Below are positions 1 through 5,593 of a stretch of 5,593 nt of DNA, piece by piece; within the stretch, counting starts at the first letter, position 1; each line of letters begins with the position of its first letter. This stretch comes from Bacteroidales bacterium. Lineage in GTDB: Bacteria > Bacteroidota > Bacteroidia > Bacteroidales > GCA-2748055. A program made the translations under genes and the position numbers. The stretch lies in contig JAGLTY010000158.1 in assembly GCA_023135025.1 (NCBI GenBank), positions 1 to 5,593 of the forward strand, read 5' to 3'. The notes below the pieces were generated by a model. The model worked only from the letters and a program-made list of their open reading frames with translations. It had not been told where the DNA came from and searched no databases.

Positions 1-1
1 A

Positions 2-40
2 TATGGTGAAACAGTACCTCATTACGCGATGGAAATTTAA
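2..40 (+). CDS. C-terminal tail of an upstream gene (partial)
   Basis: Reading from base 2, the window opens with 12 sense codons (YGETVPHYAMEI) and a TAA at 38-40. A hairpin with a T-run starts five bases after this stop, which is where an upstream gene on the plus strand would be expected to end. The fragment is too short to assign a family or function. The other two plus frames are less convincing: one hits a stop within three codons, and the other runs through the hairpin and the tdh leader. The call therefore rests on the stop-plus-terminator arrangement, not on any recognised protein sequence. Confidence 0.4.
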   Translation, partial: YGETVPHYAMEI

Positions 41-44
41 TTAT

Positions 45-71
45 AAAATGATGTTTTTTATCATTTTTTTT
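45..71 (+). terminator. A/T-rich intrinsic terminator candidate
   Basis: AAAATGAT (45-52) pairs perfectly with ATCATTTT (60-67) around a 7-nt loop, and four further T residues follow (68-71). The stem is 8 bp but A/T-rich, so it is weaker than the terminator at 3743-3776. It sits just after the presumed upstream stop codon and about 50 nt before the threonine dehydrogenase start, so it would separate the upstream gene from the tdh-kbl operon. Confidence 0.5.
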
Positions 72-95
72 GAGGGACAGAAAAACCTAATTTCG
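69..95 (+). promoter_or_regulatory. Possible Bacteroidota-type housekeeping promoter for tdh-kbl
   Basis: TTTG at 69-72 and TAATTTCG at 88-95 resemble the Bacteroidota primary-sigma consensus (TTTG near -33, TAnnTTTG near -7), with one mismatch in the -7 box. The 15-nt spacer is shorter than the usual 17-23 nt, and the -33 box overlaps the T-run of the preceding terminator. It is listed because it is the best candidate in the tdh leader, but the match is weak. Confidence 0.2.
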
Positions 96-120
96 TATCC
101 ATACATTAATCCTACTATTT

Positions 121-1071
121 ATGGACAATATTCTGGTGATTGGTGCTGCCGGGCAGATCGGTTCGGAGCTGGTGGTTGAATTAAGAAAACAGTACGGCAG
201 TGAACATGTTTTTGCCACAGACATCAAACTGGCACCACCAGATGTGATCGAAGGGGGCCCCTTCCAGGTACTCGATGTGATGGATGACAAGCAGCTAATC
301 CACTTTATTATCCGGCACAAGATCACACAGATCTATCACCTGGCTGCAGTGCTCTCCGGCAATGCTGAAAAACTCCCCACCCAGGCGTGGAACATCAACA
401 TGGATAGCCTGATGAATATCCTGGAAGTTGCCAAGATGGTGGAGGAGGTTAAAAAGGTGTTCTGGCCCAGCTCTATCGCTGTTTTTGGTCCGACCACACC
501 CCGTACCAACACCCCCCAGTTAGCCGTAATGGAACCGGTAACTGTTTACGGGATCAGCAAGCTGGCCGGTGAACGATGGTGCGACTACTACTTCAATAAA
601 TATGGGGTGGATGTGAGGAGTATACGCTACCCTGGTCTGATCAGCTATAAGACAGAAGCGGGGGGAGGAACAACAGATTATGCAGTGGAGATCTACTACG
701 AGGCAATCCGCAACGGCAGTTACGAGTGTTTCCTCACGGGGAATACATCACTTCCAATGCTCTTTATGCCCGACGCCATCCAGGCCACCATCCAGCTAAT
801 GGAGGCCGAACGATCGAAACTCTCCATACATAGTGCATATAACCTGGGGGGAATGAGCATTACACCCGACCAGGTCTACAGGGAGATCCTGAAAGAGATT
901 CCCGGATTTACCATTTCATACAATCCCGATTTTCGGCAAGCCATTGCAGATACATGGCCAGAGAGCGTGGATGACTCACTGGCACGTGAAGACTGGGGTT
1001 TTAAACAGCATTACGACCTGGAAAAAATGACCGGAATCATGTTAAAAGAGATACGCAACAAACTTAATTAA
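121..1071 (+). CDS. tdh: L-threonine 3-dehydrogenase, epimerase-like SDR type
   Basis: This enzyme oxidises L-threonine with NAD+ to L-2-amino-3-ketobutyrate, the first step of threonine breakdown to glycine and acetyl-CoA in the cytoplasm. The 316-aa length fits the short-chain (UDP-galactose-epimerase-like) TDH family known from Flavobacterium, Cupriavidus and trypanosomes, not the zinc-dependent MDR-type Tdh of E. coli. Visible signatures are the Rossmann dinucleotide loop GAAGQIG at residues 8-14, an acidic residue after beta-2 (TDIK) suited to NAD+, the serine pair at 117-118 in WPSSIAVFGP, the catalytic YxxxK (Y143, K147), and the family-typical FMPDAI and C-terminal DDSLAREDWGF stretches. 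The ATG at 121 places the glycine loop at the usual distance from the N-terminus. Its position 6 nt upstream of kbl strongly supports threonine rather than a nucleotide sugar as substrate. The translation shows no frameshift or missing catalytic residue. Confidence 0.93.
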   Translation: MDNILVIGAAGQIGSELVVELRKQYGSEHVFATDIKLAPPDVIEGGPFQVLDVMDDKQLIHFIIRHKITQIYHLAAVLSGNAEKLPTQAWNINMDSLMNILEVAKMVEEVKKVFWPSSIAVFGPTTPRTNTPQLAVMEPVTVYGISKLAGERWCDYYFNKYGVDVRSIRYPGLISYKTEAGGGTTDYAVEIYYEAIRNGSYECFLTGNTSLPMLFMPDAIQATIQLMEAERSKLSIHSAYNLGGMSITPDQVYREILKEIPGFTISYNPDFRQAIADTWPESVDDSLAREDWGFKQHYDLEKMTGIMLKEIRNKLN

Positions 1072-1077
1072 AAGAAG

Positions 1078-2268
1078 ATGTACGGAAAAATAAAGGAGCA
1101 CCTGACCACAGAGCTGGAACAAATTAACGACGCCGGCCTGTTTAAAGCAGAACGCATTATTTCCTCTTCCCAGCAGGCAGAAATTGAGCTGGAGAGCGGT
1201 GAAAAGGTGCTGAATTTCTGTGCCAACAACTACCTGGGACTATCCAACCACCCCGAACTGGTGAAGGCTGCCAAAAATGCCCTTGATACACATGGATTCG
1301 GGATGTCGTCGGTCCGCTTCATCTGTGGAACCCAGGACCTGCATAAAACGCTGGAGCAGAAGATCGCCTCCTATTTTGGCACCGAAGACACCATTCTCTA
1401 TGCAGCCTGTTTTGATGCCAATGGCGGCCTGTTTGAGCCCCTGCTCACAGCAGAAGATGCCATTATTTCCGATGCCCTGAACCACGCTTCGATCATCGAT
1501 GGGGTCAGGCTCTGTAAGGCACAGCGTTACCGTTATAAAAATGCAGATATGGAGGACCTGGAACAGCAACTGAAGGAGGCCCAGGCCCAGCGGTTCCGTA
1601 TTATTGTAACCGATGGGGTGTTCTCCATGGACGGAAATGTAGCACCGGTGGACCGGATATGCGAACTGGCCGAAAAGTACGATGCCATGGTGATGGTAGA
1701 TGAGTGCCACTCTGCAGGAGTGGTGGGAGAGACCGGCCGGGGTGTGACTGAACTCTATAACATCAGGGGGAAGGTTGATATCATCACCGGTACACTTGGG
1801 AAAGCATTTGGCGGTGCCATTGGCGGATTTACCACCGGCAGAAAAGAGATCATCGAGATGCTCCGGCAACGTTCAAGGCCATACCTCTTCTCAAACTCAA
1901 TTCCACCCTCCGTGGTTGGAGCAGGGATCCGGATGTTCGATATGATGGATGAGACCTCTGAATTGCAGAAGCGTCTCCATCACAATACAGGCTATTTTAT
2001 GGAGAATATGCAGGCTGCCTGTTTCGACATCAAACCGACCCAATCGGCCATCTGCGCCGTGATGCTCTACGATGCCAAGCTTGCACAGGAGTTCGCAGCA
2101 AGGCTGCTGGATGAAGGGATCTACGTAATCGGGTTCTACTTCCCTGTGGTTCCACGTGAGCAGGCACGTATCAGGGTGCAGCTCTCAGCTGCCCATTCAC
2201 AGGAGCATCTGGACCGTGCCATTGAAGGATTTACAAAAGTAGGAAGAGCGTTGGGTGTTATTGAATAA
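1078..2268 (+). CDS. kbl: Glycine C-acetyltransferase (2-amino-3-ketobutyrate CoA ligase)
   Basis: This PLP enzyme cleaves the unstable Tdh product 2-amino-3-ketobutyrate with CoA to give glycine and acetyl-CoA. At 396 aa it closely matches E. coli Kbl (398 aa), and the alpha-oxoamine synthase landmarks are present: the substrate-region NFCANNYLGLS near residues 46-56, HGFGMSSVRFICGT near 72-85, VDECHSAG with the cofactor aspartate D208 and H211, and the PLP Schiff-base lysine K242 in GTLGKAFGG. Related enzymes in this superfamily (BioF, HemA/ALAS, serine palmitoyltransferase) are less likely because of the ICGTQDLHK segment and the tdh partner immediately upstream. The gene starts 6 nt after the tdh stop, so the two are probably co-transcribed. 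Its 3' end overlaps the convergent membrane-protein gene by 11 nt, and no terminator hairpin is visible after its stop. Confidence 0.96.
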   Translation: MYGKIKEHLTTELEQINDAGLFKAERIISSSQQAEIELESGEKVLNFCANNYLGLSNHPELVKAAKNALDTHGFGMSSVRFICGTQDLHKTLEQKIASYFGTEDTILYAACFDANGGLFEPLLTAEDAIISDALNHASIIDGVRLCKAQRYRYKNADMEDLEQQLKEAQAQRFRIIVTDGVFSMDGNVAPVDRICELAEKYDAMVMVDECHSAGVVGETGRGVTELYNIRGKVDIITGTLGKAFGGAIGGFTTGRKEIIEMLRQRSRPYLFSNSIPPSVVGAGIRMFDMMDETSELQKRLHHNTGYFMENMQAACFDIKPTQSAICAVMLYDAKLAQEFAARLLDEGIYVIGFYFPVVPREQARIRVQLSAAHSQEHLDRAIEGFTKVGRALGVIE

Positions 2269-2650
2269 ACCTGCGCCTGTTCAATCCTGCATCTGATAAG
2301 ACTAAAATAAATATTGCTACCACGGCCGAAACCAATGCGTTGGAGAGATTTATCCGGGAGAGGAAATCCAGGTGAAAACTGAGCCGGGGCCATTGCCAGT
2401 CCATCACTGCAATTTTACCGGAAGAATCGAACAGCGATCCAGTGGGCTCAGCATAAAATATCGACACTACAACAACACCAACTACAAACAGGATGAACAG
2501 TATCCGGCCTCCTCTGCCAATCAATGGTTTATAGGGTTTTCTAACCGGAACTGCTTCGATTTTATCCATCACTTCAGTCGTAAAACTGCCGGGGGCAGAT
2601 ATAACTCCTGATTCCCTGATAAGTTTCGATATGTGAGAATCTCTTTCCAT
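2258..2650 (-). CDS. Two-helix membrane protein, candidate anti-sigma/sensor partner of the ECF sigma factor
   Basis: This 130-aa protein does not match a named family I can identify from sequence. It has a roughly 48-residue N-terminal soluble part (SKLIRESGVISAPGSFTTEVMDKI near residues 8-31, the kind of short amphipathic segment found in small membrane proteins encoded after Bacteroidota ECF sigmas). Two hydrophobic segments follow at about 49-67 and 103-119, with an intervening loop of about 35 residues rich in W, F and D, and a basic tail (RRR at 125-127). The basic flanks (R46, R49, R125-127) suggest both ends are cytoplasmic and the loop is periplasmic. It begins one nucleotide after the sigma stop (TAA-A-ATG), so translation is probably coupled. 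The classical zinc anti-sigma HxxxCxxC motif is absent. A regulatory role is inferred only from position and topology. Its stop lies inside the 3' end of kbl on the other strand. Confidence 0.8.
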   Translation of the reverse strand: MERDSHISKLIRESGVISAPGSFTTEVMDKIEAVPVRKPYKPLIGRGGRILFILFVVGVVVVSIFYAEPTGSLFDSSGKIAVMDWQWPRLSFHLDFLSRINLSNALVSAVVAIFILVLSDAGLNRRRFIQ

Positions 2651-2651
2651 T

Positions 2652-3224
2652 TTACAGAATTGAAGACACTTCAGATTTTAGATTTTCACAGATCACCCGG
2701 TACATTTTCTTCCGCGACCTGTGCAGTTTTATCCTGATGTTGCCGCTGGTAAGGCCGGTGATTTCAGCAATTTCGTCCAACGACATTTCATCATAATAAA
2801 AGAGGGTTACCACTACCGCATCGGTTTCAGCAAGAGACTCAATGGCCATTTTCAGGTACCTGCTTCGCTCTTCTACCGAAATACTCTCCAGACCGTTCAT
2901 CTCCCCTTCATCCACCTCTCCATCTGGGATCTCATCCACCAGGTCGATCATCTTCACCTTTTTCCGGATAACACTGATGCAGTGATTGTAAGCAATCCTG
3001 TACAACCATGTAGAGAACTTTGCCTTTTCCTGGAAGCTTTCGAGGGAACGGTAGACCTTTACAAAAACGTCCTGGGCAGCCTCTTCAGCATCCGCTTCGG
3101 AGGTAAGCATTCTCAGGCAGACCGTGTATACCATATCCTTATAGGCGTCGACCAATCCACTAAATGCGTCCCTGTCTCCAGCCTTTACGCGCCCGATTCG
3201 GTATTTTATTTCATGGACATCCAT
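2652..3224 (-). CDS. ECF-type RNA polymerase sigma factor (sigma-70 family)
   Basis: This 190-aa protein has the two-domain layout of an extracytoplasmic-function sigma factor and would direct core RNA polymerase to a small set of promoters. Region 2 spans about residues 20-90: FSGLVDAYKDMVY (2.1), DAEEAAQDVFVKVYRSLESF (core-binding 2.2) and FSTWLYRIAYNHCISVIRK (2.3-2.4, -10 recognition). An acidic linker (about 94-115, many D/E) follows, then region 4 at about 125-178 with the helix-turn-helix MSLDEIAEITGLTSGNIRIKL that reads the -35 box. No extra C-terminal domain is present. The start at 3224 puts the conserved KAGDRDAF block at the normal distance from the N-terminus, and no other in-frame ATG exists before residue 31. 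The gene is followed by a coupled membrane-protein gene and preceded by a matching ECF promoter, which suggests autoregulation. The specific ECF group was not determined. Confidence 0.96.
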   Translation of the reverse strand: MDVHEIKYRIGRVKAGDRDAFSGLVDAYKDMVYTVCLRMLTSEADAEEAAQDVFVKVYRSLESFQEKAKFSTWLYRIAYNHCISVIRKKVKMIDLVDEIPDGEVDEGEMNGLESISVEERSRYLKMAIESLAETDAVVVTLFYYDEMSLDEIAEITGLTSGNIRIKLHRSRKKMYRVICENLKSEVSSIL

Positions 3225-3235
3225 GCAATCTATAT

Positions 3236-3261
3236 GACGCCTGTTTTAGTTAAACGTTACA
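3236..3261 (-). promoter_or_regulatory. ECF-type promoter of the sigma operon (likely autoregulated)
   Basis: Read on the minus strand, TGTAAC (3261-3256) is followed by a 16-nt spacer and CGTC (3239-3236). The AAC-containing -35 box and CGTC -10 box are typical of ECF sigma promoters, and the element sits directly upstream of an ECF gene. The same boxes occur in the divergent direction at 3323-3349. A start site 5-8 nt past the -10 box would leave only a few nucleotides before the ATG at 3224, so the mRNA would be almost leaderless. Confidence 0.65.
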
Positions 3262-3301
3262 AATTATCTCCTTTTTTCCATCTTTTAATATCTGAATCCA
3301 A

Positions 3302-3313
3302 AATAATATTATT
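3302..3313. repeat. 12-bp perfect A/T palindrome between the divergent promoters
   Basis: AATAATATTATT is a perfect inverted repeat without spacer, lying 9 nt upstream of the plus-strand -35 box and about 40 nt upstream of the minus-strand one. It could be an A/T-rich upstream contact for polymerase or a regulator site, but A/T-rich intergenic DNA gives such palindromes by chance, and no regulator is known from this window. Confidence 0.3.
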
Positions 3314-3322
3314 GAACAATCC

Positions 3323-3349
3323 TGTAACATGAATCGTTCCGGAGGCGTC
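3323..3349 (+). promoter_or_regulatory. ECF-type promoter of the divergent DUF6249-like gene
   Basis: TGTAAC (3323-3328), a 17-nt spacer, and CGTC (3346-3349) reproduce the promoter found upstream of the sigma gene, and the block AGGCGTCA (3343-3350) is identical in both. Transcription would start near 3355-3357, leaving an A-rich leader of about 25 nt before the ATG at 3382. The match implies control by the neighbouring sigma factor. Confidence 0.65.
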
Positions 3350-3381
3350 AAAGAGTCAGAAACCAATTAAAATTATATGTT

Positions 3382-3720
3382 ATGGCTAGTGATATTCTTG
3401 TACCCTTAGTCGTTTTTGCAGCTATTTTTGGAGTTGTCTATGTATTCATTTCTGCAAGGAACCGCGAACGGATGGCGATGATTGAAAAAGGAGTCGATCC
3501 AAAAGACTTTATTACCAGAAACAAAATCAGTATATATGCCATTCTTAAATGGGCCCTGCTACTGGTTGGAGTCGGATTCGGACTCTTCATTGGAAGTCTA
3601 TTGGAAGCCTATTCAGAGATCAGTGAAGAACCGGCTTATATAGCCTCTGCACTCTTTTTTGGTGGTGTTGGACTGACGGCAGCCTTCTTTATCCAGAAAA
3701 AGGCGGAGGTGAATAAATAA
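3382..3720 (+). CDS. Small three-helix membrane protein, DUF6249-like
   Basis: This 112-aa protein is hydrophobic, with predicted membrane segments at about 4-23, 54-74 and 85-104. After the first helix comes a charged cytoplasmic-looking segment (ARNRERMAMIEKGVDPKDF, about 25-43), and the protein ends in a basic tail (QKKAEVNK). The R-x-ERMAMIEKG motif followed by two glycine-rich helices is the pattern I associate with the DUF6249 family of Bacteroidota, whose biochemical function is unknown to me. The ATG at 3382 is preferred; an ATG at 3377 is in another frame and closes within a few codons. The gene stands alone: an ECF-type promoter lies upstream and a strong terminator starts 23 nt after its stop. 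Being divergent from the sigma gene with a matched promoter, it is probably a target of that sigma and may act in the envelope response, which is inference. Confidence 0.85.
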   Translation: MASDILVPLVVFAAIFGVVYVFISARNRERMAMIEKGVDPKDFITRNKISIYAILKWALLLVGVGFGLFIGSLLEAYSEISEEPAYIASALFFGGVGLTAAFFIQKKAEVNK

Positions 3721-3742
3721 CAGATACTCCTCTTCAAATCAG

Positions 3743-3776
3743 AATGGCCATCCCGAATAAGATGGTCATTTTTTTT
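3743..3776 (+). terminator. Strong intrinsic terminator after the DUF6249-like gene
   Basis: AATGGCCATC (3743-3752) pairs with GATGGTCATT (3761-3770) as a 10-bp stem containing a single G-U pair, with an 8-nt loop. An uninterrupted run of eight T residues covers 3769-3776. It lies 23 nt beyond the stop codon at 3718-3720, and no equivalent T-run exists on the other strand, so it acts only on rightward transcription. It isolates this gene from the exported protein gene that starts at 3834. Confidence 0.9.
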
Positions 3777-3833
3777 GCATAAGAGGATGGTTATTTGCCG
3801 GAATTGGTCAATTTTGTGATCTCATTGAAACAG

Positions 3834-5593
3834 ATGAAGAAAACTGTAATGATCACGGGACTGGCTCTTGCATGTTTAATCCACCTCTCCGCCCAGCAGG
3901 ATATTGCAAGTGCCAGGGCCATGGGGAGCGGGGCCAGTGTGACCATCAGTGGCATCATTACCAATGGAGATGAACTGGGTACCATACGTTTTATGCAGGA
4001 TCGCACAGGGGGTATCGCTGTATACTCTTCAGAAATGAGCGGCGTGCAGCGCGGCGATAGTGTAACTGTGAAGGGAACACTCAAAGATTACGCCTCTCCG
4101 CTGGAGGTGGACCCGGTTAGCAGCGTTACTGTCCACTCATCGGGCCACACGCTACCCGATCCGATGGTTCTGACACCGGGAGAGTTTCAGGAACAGTATG
4201 AGGGCATGCTGGTCCGGGTAGACCAGGCTACCATCAATTCATCCGGGATATTCCAACGGGATGCTTATGGTTTCACTTCAGGTGGTGAAACAGGACAGCT
4301 CTATATCAACGACCCCTATTCACCATTAATCGGCACTCCCATTCCCTCCGGCCCTTTATCGTTGACCGGTCCGCTGGGTGCCTACCTGGGAACCTACCAG
4401 TTGCTTCCCCGCGATCAGGTGGACCTGATGATCTATAGCAGCATCCAGATAATAGAAGCATCAGCCGTTAGCAATCTCTCTAAAACAGGTTTTACTATCG
4501 GGTGGATCACCGCGGTGGCGGGGACCACAGAAGCCTTTGTTGGTCTTACGCCAGAGCTTGAGCTTGAACCTGTCAAGCTATCCGGCACCACTACCAGCCA
4601 CTCTGTTGAAATCGATGGCTTAAGCCCTGCTGAACTCTTCTATATTCAACCCTTCTCGGTACACGAAGAGGATACGGCAAAGGCTGCACTCCAGGTGCAG
4701 ATCACCGTGTCGGAATCGGACGGAACAATCAGGGCGCTTTTCAACCGGTCAGTCGACCACTCTGTCTCACTGGGACTTATGGAGGCGGAGTACTATCCGG
4801 ATGAACTGGATGATGAGCTGATCAACTACATCGACCAGGCAGAAGAGAGCATCGACCTGGCCCTGTACAACCTGAATAATTCAGGAATCTCGGACATCAC
4901 CGCAGCATTGAACCAGGCGCATCAGAGGGGTGTAGTTGTCAGGGCCGTTTACGATGGAGATGTAAATGCCCTGGGCATGCAGACATTGCATGCAGACATA
5001 GGTAAAATCGCCAGTTCCCGGTCCGATTACCCCCACTACGGCATTATGCACAACAAATTTGTGGTAATCGATGCAGATGCAACAGATCCTTTAAAGCCTG
5101 TGGTCTGGACAGGTTCTACCAACTTCTCCTACAACCAGATCAACACCGATCCCAACAATGTGATCATTATAAATGATCAGAGCCTGGCCAGATCATTTCG
5201 CCTGGAGTTCAATGAAATGTTCGGCAGTAACGGCCCGCAACCCGATCCGGATAAAGCGCTTTTCGGACCAGATAAAGCAGATAACACGCCCCATCAATTC
5301 ATCATTGGCGGGAAACGGGTAGAGTGCTATTTCAGTCCAACCGACGGAACTCATCAACAGATACTGAACACCATCCATACTTCCGACCACTCCATTCATG
5401 TGGCCACCATGCTGATCACCAAACAGGATATTGGAGATGCACTGGCACAGAAATCCGATCATGGGAATGATGTACAGGTGCTGATCAATGATTATGACCA
5501 GTACGGCGAACCCATTCTGAATACCCTGAAAGCCAGCCTGAGAGAAGATGTGAGGCTCAAAGGGGAACCAGGGATCATGCACCATAAATATAT
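3834..5593 (+). CDS. Exported PLD-superfamily (HKD) protein with OB-fold-like and FN3-like regions, 3' end cut by window
   Basis: The open frame runs from ATG 3834 to the window edge (586 codons, no stop). Residues 1-20 form a signal peptide: KK, a hydrophobic core, then a likely cleavage after LSA before QQ. Residues about 25-105 (VTISGIITN, IRFMQDRTGGIAVYS, GDSVTVKGTLKDY) resemble the bacterial OB-fold found in extracellular nucleases and DUF5689-like proteins. About 200-290 is fibronectin-III-like (TGFTIGWITA, SVEIDGLSPAELFYIQPF). The first PLD domain (about 317-450) starts with IDQAEESIDLALYNLNN and contains a complete HKD motif, H406-x-K408-x4-D413, followed by GSTNFS at 427-432. A second PLD domain (from about 485) reaches H583-x-K585 at the last codons. 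Two HKD motifs on one chain form one active site in this superfamily. The OB-like domain favours a secreted nuclease over a phospholipase, but the substrate is not shown. A C-terminal sorting domain may lie beyond the window. Alternative starts (GTG 3816) would bury the signal peptide. Confidence 0.9.
   Translation, partial: MKKTVMITGLALACLIHLSAQQDIASARAMGSGASVTISGIITNGDELGTIRFMQDRTGGIAVYSSEMSGVQRGDSVTVKGTLKDYASPLEVDPVSSVTVHSSGHTLPDPMVLTPGEFQEQYEGMLVRVDQATINSSGIFQRDAYGFTSGGETGQLYINDPYSPLIGTPIPSGPLSLTGPLGAYLGTYQLLPRDQVDLMIYSSIQIIEASAVSNLSKTGFTIGWITAVAGTTEAFVGLTPELELEPVKLSGTTTSHSVEIDGLSPAELFYIQPFSVHEEDTAKAALQVQITVSESDGTIRALFNRSVDHSVSLGLMEAEYYPDELDDELINYIDQAEESIDLALYNLNNSGISDITAALNQAHQRGVVVRAVYDGDVNALGMQTLHADIGKIASSRSDYPHYGIMHNKFVVIDADATDPLKPVVWTGSTNFSYNQINTDPNNVIIINDQSLARSFRLEFNEMFGSNGPQPDPDKALFGPDKADNTPHQFIIGGKRVECYFSPTDGTHQQILNTIHTSDHSIHVATMLITKQDIGDALAQKSDHGNDVQVLINDYDQYGEPILNTLKASLREDVRLKGEPGIMHHKY

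Noticed and set aside
1605..1610. Another TGTAAC hexamer, inside kbl (a second one is at 4061-4066)
   Set aside because: Neither has CGTC 16-17 nt downstream and both are inside coding sequence, so they were not called as ECF promoters.
1240..1869. A 209-codon open frame on the minus strand inside kbl
   Set aside because: It lies wholly within the well-supported kbl gene, and its translation is rich in C, H and P with no recognisable domain, as expected for an antisense shadow.
2372..2611. A 79-codon plus-strand frame downstream of kbl
   Set aside because: It is antisense to the two-helix membrane protein, which has coherent topology and a coupled start behind the sigma gene.
2721..3332. 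A 203-codon open frame on the plus strand opposite the sigma factor
   Set aside because: The minus strand encodes an unmistakable ECF sigma factor over the same bases, and the plus-strand translation shows no domain; it also runs across the promoter region.
3774..3797. TTTG at 3774-3777 and TTTG at 3794-3797 as a housekeeping promoter for the exported protein gene
   Set aside because: The spacing is too short for the Bacteroidota consensus, the TA of the -7 box is missing, and the first box overlaps the terminator T-run. I see no convincing promoter for this gene.
3791..4084. A 97-codon minus-strand frame
   Set aside because: It overlaps the signal peptide and OB-like region of the exported PLD protein and looks like a shadow.
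5193..5585. A 130-codon minus-strand frame near the right edge
   Set aside because: It is antisense to the second PLD domain, whose plus-strand frame is open and carries family motifs.

Overview
The window most likely comes from a member of the Bacteroidota, probably a marine or sediment Bacteroidales/Marinilabiliales-type organism. This is inferred, not proven. The support is: translation starts that lack Shine-Dalgarno sequences and have A/T-rich leaders; an epimerase-type threonine dehydrogenase next to kbl; a small DUF6249-like membrane protein beside an ECF sigma factor; and a large secreted OB-fold/FN3/PLD protein of a kind common in this phylum. No mobile element, tRNA, rRNA or CRISPR array was seen.

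Layout, left to right. Positions 1-40 look like the last 12 codons of an upstream gene, closed by an A/T-rich hairpin plus T-run (45-71). Next comes a two-gene catabolic operon on the plus strand: an NAD-dependent L-threonine 3-dehydrogenase (121-1071) and, 6 nt later, glycine C-acetyltransferase Kbl (1078-2268). Together they convert threonine plus CoA to glycine plus acetyl-CoA. Kbl runs tail-to-tail, with an 11-nt overlap, into a minus-strand pair: a 190-aa ECF sigma factor (2652-3224) followed, through a TAA-A-ATG junction, by a 130-aa two-helix membrane protein (2258-2650). By position that membrane protein is a candidate anti-sigma or sensor partner.

Divergent from the sigma gene, across a 157-nt intergenic region, is a 112-aa protein with three predicted membrane helices (3382-3720; DUF6249-like). 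The most interesting part of the window is this intergenic region. Each direction carries a near-identical ECF-style promoter: TGTAAC, a 16- or 17-nt spacer, then CGTC, with a shared AGGCGTCA block. This suggests that the sigma factor drives both its own operon and the divergent membrane-protein gene, giving a compact self-activating envelope regulon of one sigma factor and two small membrane proteins.

A strong intrinsic terminator (3743-3776) closes the DUF6249-like gene. The rest of the window, from 3834 to the right edge, is the 5' part of a large exported protein: signal peptide, OB-fold-like region, fibronectin-III-like region, a complete HKD phospholipase-D/nuclease domain, and a second PLD domain whose HxK motif is reached just as the window ends.
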